DNA from: APNM01 sp040361335
Lineage (GTDB): Bacteria > Pseudomonadota > Gammaproteobacteria > Nevskiales > Salinisphaeraceae
Assembly: GCF_040361335.1 (NCBI RefSeq)
Contig: NZ_APNM01000001.1
Span: 310,001 to 374,000, forward strand
DNA: 64,000 nucleotides
Reading direction: 5' to 3'
The translations under genes and the position numbers were made by a program. Under the pieces are notes generated by a model. The model did no database searches. It was not told the origin of the DNA and worked only from the letters and a program-made list of their open reading frames with translations. Of the stretch, positions 35,549 through 43,481 are shown one piece after another. Positions within the stretch are counted from its first letter, which is position 1, and each line of letters begins with the position of its first letter.

Positions 35549-36999
35549 TACTCGGGCTCCTCGACGACCCAGGTGTCCTTGCTGCCGCCGCCCTGGGAGC
35601 TGTTGACCACCAGCGAGCCCTCGCGCAGGGCGACCCGGGTCAGGCCGCCCATGGTGGCGTAGCTGTCGCCGTCCGGGCGCGCGATCACGAACGGGCGCAG
35701 GTCCACGTGACGCGGCACGGGCGCGCCGTCGACCAGGGTCGGCGCGGTCGACAGGTTCAGGGTCGGCTGGGCAATGTAGTCGCGCGGCCGGGCGCGGATG
35801 TGCGCCGCGCAGCGTTCACGCTCGGCGGCGGTGGCGGCGGGACCGATCAGCAGCCCGTAGCCGCCGGACTCGTTGACCGGCTTGACCACGAGCTTGTCCA
35901 GGTTGGCCAGCACGTGCTCGCGCTCCTTGTCGTCCACGCAACGGTAGGAGGGGACGTTGGGCAGGATCGGCTCCTGGTCCAGGTAATAGCGGATCATGTC
36001 CGGGACATAGGTGTAGACCAGCTTGTCGTCGGCCACGCCCGCGCCGGGTGCGTTGGCCAGCACGACCTGTCCCCGCCGCCAGGCCTTCATCAGGCCGGGC
36101 ACGCCCAGCAGCGAGTCCCGCCGGAACACGGTCGGGTCCAGGAAGGCGTCGTCCACGCGCCGATAGATCACGTCCACCCGCTGGGGGCCGTAGATGGTGC
36201 GCGCGAATACGCCGTCGTTGTCGGCCACCAGGTCGCCGCCCTGGACCAGTTCGGCCCCCATCTGGCCGGCCAGCCAGACATGCTCGAAATAGGCCGAGTT
36301 GTAAACGCCGGGCGTGAGCAGGGCGATGTTGGGCGCCGGGTCGTGACGGGGCGCCAGCGCCGAGAGGGCGTCCAGCAGCTCGCCGGGATAGTCGTCCACC
36401 GGCAGGATCGACTGCGCCGCGAATACCTCCGGGAACACACGCTTGCTCACCAGGCGGTTCTCGACCATGTAGGACACGCCCGAGGGCACCCGCAGGTTGT
36501 CTTCCAGGACCAGGAAACGGCCGCTGTCGTCGCGCACCAGATCGGAGCCGCAGATGTGGGCCCAGATACCGCCCGGCGGCGTCATGCCCCGGCACTCCGG
36601 ACGGAAGTTGCGCGATTCCGCCAGCAGGGCCTCCGGCACCACGCCGTCGCGGACGATATGCCGCTCGTTGTAGACGTCCTGGATGAAACGGTTGAGGGCA
36701 TCGAGCCGTTGCACCAGTCCGGTGCGCACGGTGCGCCATTCGCGCTCCGGAATGATCCGGGGCAGGATGTCGAACGGCCAGGCGCGGTCGATCGCGCCGC
36801 CCTCGGCATAGACCGTGAACGTGATCCCCATGCCCTTGATCGAGAGGTCCGCGGCGATGCGCCGTGCCGCGAGCTCGTCGCGTCCGAGCGCCTCCATCTG
36901 TGCCACCAGCGGCGCCCCGAACGGCCGCGCGCGGCCGTCCGCGGTGAACAGCTCGTCGTAGCCGCCGTCGGCGCGATAGCCGCGCCAGAAGTCGCTCAT
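35548..36999 (-). CDS. Circularly permuted ATP-grasp ligase (DUF404/DUF407)
   Basis: A 483-aa predicted amidoligase with blocks RIAADLSIKGMGITFTVYAEGG, RGMTPPGGIWAHICGSDLVRD, LEDNLRVPSGVSYMVENR, VVLANAPGAGVADDK and KPVNESGGYGLLIGP. Such enzymes are predicted to form peptide-like bonds using ATP; the product has not been defined for most. ATG 36999 has AAGGGGG upstream; an earlier frame start at 37104 would run into the minC promoter. It leads the operon ligase / alpha-E / metallopeptidase and is divergent from minC. Confidence 0.92.
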   Translation of the reverse strand: MSDFWRGYRADGGYDELFTADGRARPFGAPLVAQMEALGRDELAARRIAADLSIKGMGITFTVYAEGGAIDRAWPFDILPRIIPEREWRTVRTGLVQRLDALNRFIQDVYNERHIVRDGVVPEALLAESRNFRPECRGMTPPGGIWAHICGSDLVRDDSGRFLVLEDNLRVPSGVSYMVENRLVSKRVFPEVFAAQSILPVDDYPGELLDALSALAPRHDPAPNIALLTPGVYNSAYFEHVWLAGQMGAELVQGGDLVADNDGVFARTIYGPQRVDVIYRRVDDAFLDPTVFRRDSLLGVPGLMKAWRRGQVVLANAPGAGVADDKLVYTYVPDMIRYYLDQEPILPNVPSYRCVDDKEREHVLANLDKLVVKPVNESGGYGLLIGPAATAAERERCAAHIRARPRDYIAQPTLNLSTAPTLVDGAPVPRHVDLRPFVIARPDGDSYATMGGLTRVALREGSLVVNSSQGGGSKDTWVVEEPE

Positions 37000-37146
37000 G
37001 GCCGTGCCCCCTTCGTCGCGGGGCGGCGTGGGGGCCGGCCGGGCCCGGTCCTGTCTCGTCGATCGTTCATCTCGGCAATCCTTCAGCAAGAATCGGGCCG
37101 CCATGTGGCGCCGACGGGCGCGGCAGCCGTGTTAATATCCGCGCCC

Positions 37147-37836
37147 ATGCCACCACCGCAAACGGCAACCCCCGCCGGAACCTCCGCCGTGGCCTTCAAG
37201 GGCCGCATGTTGACGCTCACGGTCCTGGCCGTCGGCAGCGACGATCCGGCGGCGGTGGCGGAAGCCCTGGACGCCCAGATCGCGCGTTCGCCGGATTTCT
37301 TCCGGCGCATGCCCGTCCTGTTGGAGCTGGGGACGAGCCACCCGGCACTCACCGAGCTCGCGGGCATGCTGCGCGAGCGCGAGCTGGTGCCGGTGGCGGT
37401 GCTCGGCGGCGACGAGACGCGGGCGGCCGCGGCCCGCGCGGCGGGTCTGGGCGTGATCGACGACACCCGGGTGCCGCGCGAGAAACCGTCCGGCGGGGAA
37501 CGGCGCGAGCGCACCCGCCTGATCGACCGGCCGGTGCGCTCCGGCCAGCAGATCTACGCCCGCGACGCCGACCTGGTGATCACGGCCGCGGTGAGCGAGG
37601 GGGCCGAGGTCCTGGCGGACGGGCACATCCATGTCTACGGCGCCCTGCGGGGGCGCGCGCTGGCCGGCGCCTCGGGCGACACCGGGGCGCGGATCTTCTG
37701 TCGGCGCTTCGAGGCCGACCTGGTCGCCGTCGCCGGCAATTACAAGGTGGCGGACGATATCGACGACGAGGCACGGGGAGCGGCCGTCCAGATCCGGCTG
37801 GACGAGGACGGCGTCTTGCACATCGACAAACTTTAG
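37147..37836 (+). CDS. minC: Septum-site-determining protein MinC
   Basis: Inhibitor of FtsZ assembly (229 aa). The N-terminal domain (about 18-100) has the VAFKGRMLTLTVLAV start; the C-terminal beta-helix domain shows RPVRSGQQIYARDADLVITAAVSEGAEVLADGHIHVYGALRGRALAG and ends DEDGVLHIDKL. No Shine-Dalgarno is visible before ATG 37147. Instead TTAATAT (37132-37138), a good -10, ends only eight bases upstream, so a leaderless mRNA is possible. It is followed by minD and minE in the usual order. Confidence 0.95.
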   Translation: MPPPQTATPAGTSAVAFKGRMLTLTVLAVGSDDPAAVAEALDAQIARSPDFFRRMPVLLELGTSHPALTELAGMLRERELVPVAVLGGDETRAAAARAAGLGVIDDTRVPREKPSGGERRERTRLIDRPVRSGQQIYARDADLVITAAVSEGAEVLADGHIHVYGALRGRALAGASGDTGARIFCRRFEADLVAVAGNYKVADDIDDEARGAAVQIRLDEDGVLHIDKL

Positions 37837-37857
37837 AGCCAGAGAGGGGAACGACTC

Positions 37858-38667
37858 GTGGCCAAGATCGTGGTAGTCACTTCCGGCAAGGGCGGCGTGG
37901 GCAAGACCACCACGGCGGCGTCCTTCGCCGTCGGCCTCGCCTTGCGCGGACACAAGACCGTCGTCATCGACTTCGACGTCGGCCTGCGCAACCTCGACCT
38001 GATCATGGGGTGCGAGCGCCGCGTGGTGTTCGATTTCGTCAACGTCATCAGCAAGGAGGCGAACCTGCGCCAGGCACTGATCCGCGACAAGCGGGTCGAG
38101 AACCTGTCGATCCTCGCCGCCTCCCAGACCCGCGACAAGGATGCCCTCACCGAGAGCGGCGTGGCGCGCGTGCTGGAGGAGCTGTCGCAGGAATTCGACT
38201 ACATCGTCTGCGACTCGCCCGCCGGTATCGAGAAGGGCGCCCTGATGGCGATGTACTACGCCGACGAGGCGCTGGTGGTGACCAATCCCGAGGTCTCCTC
38301 GGTGCGTGATTCCGATCGCGTGCTGGGCATGCTCTCCTCGCGCACCAAGCGCGCGGAGGAGGGCGGCGAGCCGGTCAAGGAGCATCTCGTGGTGACCCGC
38401 TACGCGCCCGCGCGCGTGGGCAAGGGCGAGATGCTGTCGCTGGACGATGTCGGCGACATCCTGGCGATCCCCCTGCTGGGCGTGATCCCGGAATCGGAGA
38501 CCGTCCTCAACGCCTCCAACGCCGGCCTGCCGGTGATCCTGGAGGAGGGCGCCGACGCCGGCGGCGCATACGCGGACCTGGTGGCCCGCTTCCTCGGCGA
38601 GGACCGCCCCCTGCGGTTCGTCGAGGCCAAGAAGGGTCTGTTCGGTCGACTGCTCGGGAGGGGCTGA
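37858..38667 (+). CDS. minD: Septum-site-determining ATPase MinD
   Basis: ParA-type ATPase (269 aa) that binds the membrane with ATP and drives the Min oscillation. The deviant Walker A motif is KGGVGKTT (11-18), followed by VIDFDVGLRNLDLIMGCERR and DSPAGIEKGA; the C-terminal amphipathic helix KKGLFGRLLGR is the membrane anchor. The start is GTG with AGAGAGGGG upstream. It is separated from minE by one base. Confidence 0.97.
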   Translation: MAKIVVVTSGKGGVGKTTTAASFAVGLALRGHKTVVIDFDVGLRNLDLIMGCERRVVFDFVNVISKEANLRQALIRDKRVENLSILAASQTRDKDALTESGVARVLEELSQEFDYIVCDSPAGIEKGALMAMYYADEALVVTNPEVSSVRDSDRVLGMLSSRTKRAEEGGEPVKEHLVVTRYAPARVGKGEMLSLDDVGDILAIPLLGVIPESETVLNASNAGLPVILEEGADAGGAYADLVARFLGEDRPLRFVEAKKGLFGRLLGRG

Positions 38668-38668
38668 C

Positions 38669-38938
38669 ATGGGTTGGCTCGACGTATTCCGCGGCCAGAA
38701 GAAGAACTCCGCCCAGCTCGCCAAGGAGCGCCTGCAGGTGGTGGTGGCCCATCGCCGCGGCGGCCGGGGCGACCATCCGGACTACTTCCCCAAGCTCCAG
38801 CGCGATCTGCTGCGGGTGCTGCGCAAGTACGTGCAGGTCGAGGACGATGCGGTCCAGATCGAGATCGAGCGCGACGGCGAGATGGAAGTCCTGGAACTCA
38901 ACATCACGCTCCCGGAGCAGTCCCGGAACCAAGCCTGA
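38669..38938 (+). CDS. minE: Cell-division topological factor MinE
   Basis: An 89-aa partner that stimulates MinD ATPase and confines MinCD to the poles. The N-terminal amphipathic segment (MGWLDVFR), the anti-MinCD helix region AKERLQVVVAHRR and the dimerisation part YFPKLQRDLLRVLRKYV are clear. Length is standard. It ends the min operon; a TTTCGTGTCTCGTG-type inverted repeat begins right after its stop. Confidence 0.97.
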   Translation: MGWLDVFRGQKKNSAQLAKERLQVVVAHRRGGRGDHPDYFPKLQRDLLRVLRKYVQVEDDAVQIEIERDGEMEVLELNITLPEQSRNQA

Positions 38939-38941
38939 TGG

Positions 38942-39026
38942 CCGTTTCGTGTCTCGTGTGACCTGATCGCATCCGGCGTGCTCATGGAGGACCGACACGA
39001 AACATGAAACACGAGACAAGAAACGG
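38942..39026. repeat. TTTCGTGTCTCGTG-family inverted repeat between minE and the GMC gene
   Basis: CCGTTTCGTGTCTCGTG (38942-38958) is matched by CACGAGACAAGAAACGG (39010-39026) with a single mismatch in 17, enclosing about 50 bp. The right arm lies inside the first codons of the oxidoreductase gene. Confidence 0.8.
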
Positions 39027-40662
39027 GACAGCGGCGCGTGGCGCCGATGCCTTCGACTACGTCATCGTCGGCGGCGGTTCCGCCGGCTGCGTGCTGGCCA
39101 ACCGCCTGAGCGCCGATCCCGGCAGCCGGGTATGCCTGCTGGAGGCCGGTCCGCGCGACTGGAACCCGTTCATCCGCATACCCGTCGGCGTGATCGCCCT
39201 GATGCGCAGCCGGTTGTTCAATTGGGGGTATTACACCGAGCCCCAGCCGCGCTTGAACGGACGCCGGCTGTTCTGGCCGCGCGGCAAGACCCTGGGCGGC
39301 TCGTCCTCGGTCAACGCCCAGTGCTACACCCGCGGCAACGCCGCCGACTACGACCATTGGGCCGAGCTGGGCAACCGCGGCTGGGGCTACCGCGACCTGC
39401 TGCCGTACTTCCGCAAGTCCGAGAACTATCTCGTCGGCGCGGAGAACGAATATCACGGCACCGGCGGCGGCTACACCGTCTCCAGCCTGCGCCACACCAA
39501 CAAGCTGTCGCACGTGTTCCTGCGCGCGGCCGAGGCCTGCGGTTTTCCCCGCAACGACGACTTCAACGGGCCGTCCGAGGAGGGGTTCGGCTTCTACGAC
39601 GTGGCCCAGCGCGACGGCCGCCGTTGCAGCAACGCCGACGCCTTCCTGCACCCGGTCGCCGACCGCCGCAACCTGGTCGTGCGCACGCGCGCCCGCGCCA
39701 CCCGCCTGCTGTTCGAGGGCGACCGCGCGGTGGGGGTGGAATACCGTCGGGGCTGGCTCCGTCGCCGCCGGCGCGTGTATGCGACACGAGAGGTCATCCT
39801 GGCCGGCGGCGCCATCAACTCCCCGCAGCTACTGCTGTTGTCGGGCGTGGGCCCGCGCGAGGAACTGGCCCGGCACGATATCCCCGTGCGGCACGAGCTG
39901 CCGGGCGTGGGCCGCAACCTGCAGGATCACCTGGACATCAACGTGATCCGGCGCGAGCGCACGCGCGAGAGCCTGAACCTCGGTCCGCGCTGGCTGCTGC
40001 TCAAGGGCGTGCCCGCCCTGTTCGCCTATCTCCTGCGTCGCCGCGGTCCGCTGGCGAGCAATGTCGCCGAGTGCGGCGGTTTCGCCAAGCTGGATCCCGC
40101 GGACACGGTACCCAGCCTACAGTGCCACTTCATCGCCGCCATCGAGCAGGATCACGGCCACCGTCTCTGGAACACCTTCCGCTACCACGGCTACTCGCTG
40201 CGGGTCTGCGACCTGCGGCCGCTGTCGCGCGGCCACATCGGCCTCAACAGCGCCGATCCCACGGACGACGCCCGGATCGAGCCCAACTATCTCGCCGAGG
40301 AGCGCGACCTGGAAAACCTGGTGGCGGCGGTGAAGCTCGCGCGCCGCCTGCTGGCGGCGGCGCCCTTCGATCCGCACCGCGGCCCCGAGATGGAGCCCGG
40401 CGAGGACGTGCGCACGGACGACGAGATCCGCGCCTTCGTGCGCCAGCGCGCCGAGACCATCTACCACCCGGTGGGCACCTGCAAGATGGGTCACGATGAC
40501 ATGGCGGTGGTGGACGACCGCCTGCGGGTGCACGGCCTGCGCGGCCTGCGCGTGGTCGACGCCTCGATCATGCCGACCCTGGTCGGCGGCAACACCAACG
40601 CCCCGACCACGGCAATCGCCGAGAAGGGCTCGGAGATGATCCTTGAGGATAATGAAGGCTAA
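39004..40662 (+). CDS. GMC-family FAD-dependent oxidoreductase (choline/alcohol dehydrogenase-like)
   Basis: A 552-aa flavoprotein. The FAD motif VGGGSAGCVLANRLS (about 22-36), GMC signature 1 (GKTLGGSSSVNAQCYTRG), signature 2 (GGAINSPQLLLLSGVGP), the catalytic HPVGTCKMG and the final GNTNAPTTAIAEKG are all present. Relatives oxidise choline, aliphatic or polyethylene-glycol-type alcohols; no betaine genes flank it, so the substrate is open. The first residues MKHETRNG are encoded by an inverted-repeat arm, and no other start precedes the FAD motif. GGAGG lies 13 bases upstream. The TAA stop is shared with a CACAGAG arm. Confidence 0.92.
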   Translation: MKHETRNGTAARGADAFDYVIVGGGSAGCVLANRLSADPGSRVCLLEAGPRDWNPFIRIPVGVIALMRSRLFNWGYYTEPQPRLNGRRLFWPRGKTLGGSSSVNAQCYTRGNAADYDHWAELGNRGWGYRDLLPYFRKSENYLVGAENEYHGTGGGYTVSSLRHTNKLSHVFLRAAEACGFPRNDDFNGPSEEGFGFYDVAQRDGRRCSNADAFLHPVADRRNLVVRTRARATRLLFEGDRAVGVEYRRGWLRRRRRVYATREVILAGGAINSPQLLLLSGVGPREELARHDIPVRHELPGVGRNLQDHLDINVIRRERTRESLNLGPRWLLLKGVPALFAYLLRRRGPLASNVAECGGFAKLDPADTVPSLQCHFIAAIEQDHGHRLWNTFRYHGYSLRVCDLRPLSRGHIGLNSADPTDDARIEPNYLAEERDLENLVAAVKLARRLLAAAPFDPHRGPEMEPGEDVRTDDEIRAFVRQRAETIYHPVGTCKMGHDDMAVVDDRLRVHGLRGLRVVDASIMPTLVGGNTNAPTTAIAEKGSEMILEDNEG

Positions 40663-40809
40663 CCACAGAGGCACAGAGGCACAGAGATAAAAAGCAGTAA
40701 TCACAAGGGGGCAAAGCTTTTACTTCTTCACCTGCACCCCTTGTGCTCTTCGTGGCGACTTTCTTTTATTTTCTTTTTGAATCCTCTGTGACTCTGTGCC
40801 TCTGTGGTT
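40661..40809. repeat. CACAGAG inverted-repeat element between convergent GMC and cysQ genes
   Basis: The left arm 40661-40686 and right arm 40783-40809 are imperfect reverse complements. The GMC stop TAA (40660-40662) and the cysQ stop TGA (minus strand, 40809-40811) both overlap the arm ends, so the element spans stop to stop. It may serve as a two-way terminator. Confidence 0.85.
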
Positions 40810-41648
40810 CATTCTTCTTCAGGCAGATATTTCAGCCAGTCATGGCTGGTGTCGCCGAACGCCAGGAAGTAGGGGTTCAGCAGGCTGTCCTTGGTGTTGT
40901 AGCGCAGGCGCCGGCCCTCGATGTCGACGACATCGCCGCCGGCGGCGGCGAGCACGGCGTGGCCGGCCGCGGTGTCCCATTCCGAGGTCGGCCCCAGGCG
41001 CGGGTAGAAGTCGGCCTCGCCCTCGGCGATCACACAGAACTTCAGCGACGAGCCCATGACCACCGGCTCGTAGTCCGGCAGGCGTTCCAGCAGGGCGTCG
41101 ACGTCGGGGCCGCGGTGCGAGCGCGAGACCAGCACGCGCGGCTTGTCGGTGTGTGCCACGACTGTGTGCAGGGGCTCCGGGGCCGCGCCGTCGGTGCGCT
41201 TGAAGGCGCCGTGGCCCACCGAGCCGTACCAACTCGCCCCCAGGTCGGGCGCGTGGACCACGCCCAGGACCGGCTCGCCGTCCTCGATCAGCGCGATATT
41301 GACCGTGAACTGGCCGTTGCGCTTGATGAATTCCTTGGTGCCGTCGAGCGGGTCGATCAGCCAGTAACGACGCCAGCCATGCCGGGTGGCGTAGGGCACC
41401 TCGCCGCCTTCCTCGGAGAGTCGCGGGATGTCGGGCGCGAGATCGGCCAGGCCGGCGTCGATCACGCGGTGGGCGGCCAGGTCGGCGGCGGTCAGCGGGC
41501 TGTCGTCGTCCTTGTGCGAGACGTCGAAGTCGTCGCCGCGGTAGATCGGCAGGATCGCCGCGCCGGCGTCCTCGGCGAGGGCGAGCACCGGTTCCAGCAG
41601 GTGGTCGTAATCGGGCATGGGCACGGTCGGGATGGATGGGGCGCTCAT
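40809..41648 (-). CDS. cysQ: 3'(2'),5'-bisphosphate nucleotidase CysQ
   Basis: Dephosphorylates PAP to AMP, clearing a by-product of sulfate assimilation. This inositol-monophosphatase-family protein (279 aa) has the metal-site motifs LSEEGGEV, WLIDPLDGTKEFI and SEWDTAAGHAVLAAAGG. Start choice: two adjacent ATGs (41651, 41648) follow GGGACGGT; I use the second. It is divergent from yrfG across about 30 bp. In many gammaproteobacteria cysQ, nudE and yrfG sit together; nudE is missing here. Confidence 0.93.
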   Translation of the reverse strand: MSAPSIPTVPMPDYDHLLEPVLALAEDAGAAILPIYRGDDFDVSHKDDDSPLTAADLAAHRVIDAGLADLAPDIPRLSEEGGEVPYATRHGWRRYWLIDPLDGTKEFIKRNGQFTVNIALIEDGEPVLGVVHAPDLGASWYGSVGHGAFKRTDGAAPEPLHTVVAHTDKPRVLVSRSHRGPDVDALLERLPDYEPVVMGSSLKFCVIAEGEADFYPRLGPTSEWDTAAGHAVLAAAGGDVVDIEGRRLRYNTKDSLLNPYFLAFGDTSHDWLKYLPEEE

Positions 41649-41680
41649 CATACCGTCCCGGTGTGGGCTATGCTCATGGC

Positions 41681-42346
41681 ATGACGCACGTGGACTGGAA
41701 CCGGGTCGACACCGTGCTGCTGGACATGGACGGCACGGTGCTGGACCTGCATTTCGACGACCGTTTCTGGCAGGGGCATCTGCCGCGCCGCTATGCCGAG
41801 CGCCACGGACTGGCGTTGTCCGAGGCCGAGCGCCGTCTGGCGCCGGTGTTCGCGGAGAACGCCGGCAGGCTCAATTGGTATTGCACGGATTTCTGGGGGC
41901 GGGTGACCGGTCTGGACCTGATCGCGCTCAAGCGCGAGATCGCCGAGCACATCCGGCCGTTGCCGGGTGCGTTGGGATTCCTGGATCGCATGGTGGCCGC
42001 GGGCCGGCCGATGTGGCTGGTCACCAACGCCCACCCGGACTCGGTCACCCTCAAGCTGGAGCGTACGGGCCTGGGGCCGCGCTTCGCGCGGGTGATCAGC
42101 TCGCACGACCTGGGCATGGCGAAGGAGGAGCCGGGTTTCTGGGATCGTCTGGCGGACCGGCATCCGGTGGACCTGTCGCGCGCCCTGTTCGTGGACGACA
42201 GTCCGGCGGTGGTCGCCGCCGCCCATGCCCACGGCATCGGCCAGGTGGTGGCCCTGTCGCGGCCGGATTCCCGCGGCGGCCGGCGGGAACACACTCACCG
42301 CCCCGCCGCGGAACGGCTGGCCGATCTGCTGCCGCCCGCGCGGTGA
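41681..42346 (+). CDS. yrfG: GMP/IMP nucleotidase YrfG-like HAD hydrolase
   Basis: A 221-aa HAD phosphatase. Motif I is DMDGTVLDL (nucleophile about D15), motif II is VTNAHPDS, the motif III lysine is in MAKEEPGF, and motif IV is FVDDSPAVV. The pattern HFDDRFWQGHLPRRYAERHGL between motif I and the cap matches YrfG, which hydrolyses GMP and IMP. ATG 41681 is the natural start. Its neighbourhood with cysQ supports the call. Confidence 0.85.
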   Translation: MTHVDWNRVDTVLLDMDGTVLDLHFDDRFWQGHLPRRYAERHGLALSEAERRLAPVFAENAGRLNWYCTDFWGRVTGLDLIALKREIAEHIRPLPGALGFLDRMVAAGRPMWLVTNAHPDSVTLKLERTGLGPRFARVISSHDLGMAKEEPGFWDRLADRHPVDLSRALFVDDSPAVVAAAHAHGIGQVVALSRPDSRGGRREHTHRPAAERLADLLPPAR

Positions 42347-42395
42347 TCGCCGTCTTCACCGCCGAATCAGCGGTAACCAATCACGGGTCGCGAAC

Positions 42396-42824
42396 CTACT
42401 GGCGTACGATCAGCACCGAGCAGTGGGCGCGCCGGACCACCTGATCGGCGACGCTGCCCAGCAGCAGGTCGATGGAGGTGGGGTCGTGCGAGGCCATCAC
42501 GATCAGGTCGGCCTTGCGCTCGCCGGCGCTGTCGACGATGCTGCGCGCGACCGCGCCGACGTGCACCTCGGCCGTCCATTCGATGTCGTCGCCGAGCCAT
42601 TCGCGGCCCACCGCCTGTAGCTTGTTCTCGGCCTCGGCACGGGTCTCGTCGATCATCTCGTGCGAGACGTAGGGGAACATGCCGGCGCTGAAGTTGGGCA
42701 CCACGGTGACCAGACGCACGCTGGCGCCGCCGGCCTTGTCGGCCTGCTCGCGCACCGCGGCGAAGACCCGCTCGAATGTCTTGTCGTGGTTCAGGTCGAT
42801 GGGAACCAGGATGGTTTTGGCCAT
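42396..42824 (-). CDS. Universal stress protein UspA family (copy 1)
   Basis: A 142-aa cytoplasmic stress protein: MAKTILVPIDLNHDKTFERV, VVPNFSAGMFPYVSHEM, and the C-terminal LIVMASHDPTSIDLLLGSVADQVVRRAHCSVLIVRQ. The G-2x-G-9x-G(S) nucleotide loop is altered: the first two glycines are replaced (ASHDP), while GSV remains, so ATP binding is doubtful. The next gene encodes a close paralog, so this is a tandem duplication. Both lie within an inverted-repeat pair between yrfG and rhlB. Confidence 0.93.
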   Translation of the reverse strand: MAKTILVPIDLNHDKTFERVFAAVREQADKAGGASVRLVTVVPNFSAGMFPYVSHEMIDETRAEAENKLQAVGREWLGDDIEWTAEVHVGAVARSIVDSAGERKADLIVMASHDPTSIDLLLGSVADQVVRRAHCSVLIVRQ

Positions 42825-42920
42825 GCGTGTCTCCTCGCTTCTGCTGTCCTGCGGCCGCAGCCGATCACAGCCCTAGGCGTACCCGATCGGGGGCCGCGGA
42901 TCAAACGCGGACGGATGCGG

Positions 42921-43361
42921 TCACCGTTGCGGCCGTTGCCGCACGATCAGTACCGAGCAGTGCGCGCGGCGCAGGACCTGGTCGGCGACGCTGCCGAGCA
43001 GGATGTCGAGCACGCCGGGATCGTGCGAGGCCATCACGATCAGGTCGCTGCCCTTGTCCTCGGCCGTATCCACGATGGTGCGCGCGATGGGACCGATCAG
43101 GGCCTCGGCGCGCCAGGTCAGGCCGCTGTCGCCGAGGCGGGTCTCGCCGATCTCACGGATGCGCTTGTTCGCGGCGTCGAGGGTCTGTTGCAGCAGGTCC
43201 TGGGAGACGTAGGGGAAGATGCCCGCGTCCAGGTTGGGCACGACCGTCAGGAGGTCGACCTCCGCGTCGTGCGCCGCGGCGAGCTCCGTCACCGCCTTGA
43301 AGACGGGATCGAGTACCTCTTCCTGGTTGAGATCGATGGGCACGAGCAGCTTGTTCGCCAT
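42921..43361 (-). CDS. Universal stress protein UspA family (copy 2)
   Basis: A 146-aa paralog of the adjacent Usp, sharing the N-terminal LLVPIDLNQEE, the VVPNLDAGIFPYVSQDL block and the tail MASHDPGVLDILLGSVADQVLRRAHCSVLIVRQ. It has the same loss of the first glycines of the nucleotide loop. The gap to copy 1 is 96 bp and co-transcription is likely. Proteins of this type form dimers and are made under stress; the specific trigger is not shown by the sequence. Confidence 0.93.
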   Translation of the reverse strand: MANKLLVPIDLNQEEVLDPVFKAVTELAAAHDAEVDLLTVVPNLDAGIFPYVSQDLLQQTLDAANKRIREIGETRLGDSGLTWRAEALIGPIARTIVDTAEDKGSDLIVMASHDPGVLDILLGSVADQVLRRAHCSVLIVRQRPQR

Positions 43362-43481
43362 GGCCGGACTCCTCCGCGCGGTTGTGGAAATACCCGGTCA
43401 GGATAGGGCGTCACGCCGGCTCGTGCATTGATCTGGCTCAAAAAGTTCGTGACTCGTGATTGGTGAGTCGTGACGGGCGGG

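Larger units (their letters stand above)
42375..43465. repeat. Inverted repeat (GTGATTCG family) bracketing the two usp genes
   Basis: AACCAATCACGGGTCGCGAAC at 42375-42395 abuts the first usp stop codon. GTTCGTGACTCGTGATTGGT at 43446-43465 is its near reverse complement (18 of 20). The pair encloses about 1.05 kb containing both universal-stress genes and nothing else. The orientation of the arms is opposite to that around the four-helix-bundle gene at 7.4 kb. Confidence 0.7.
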
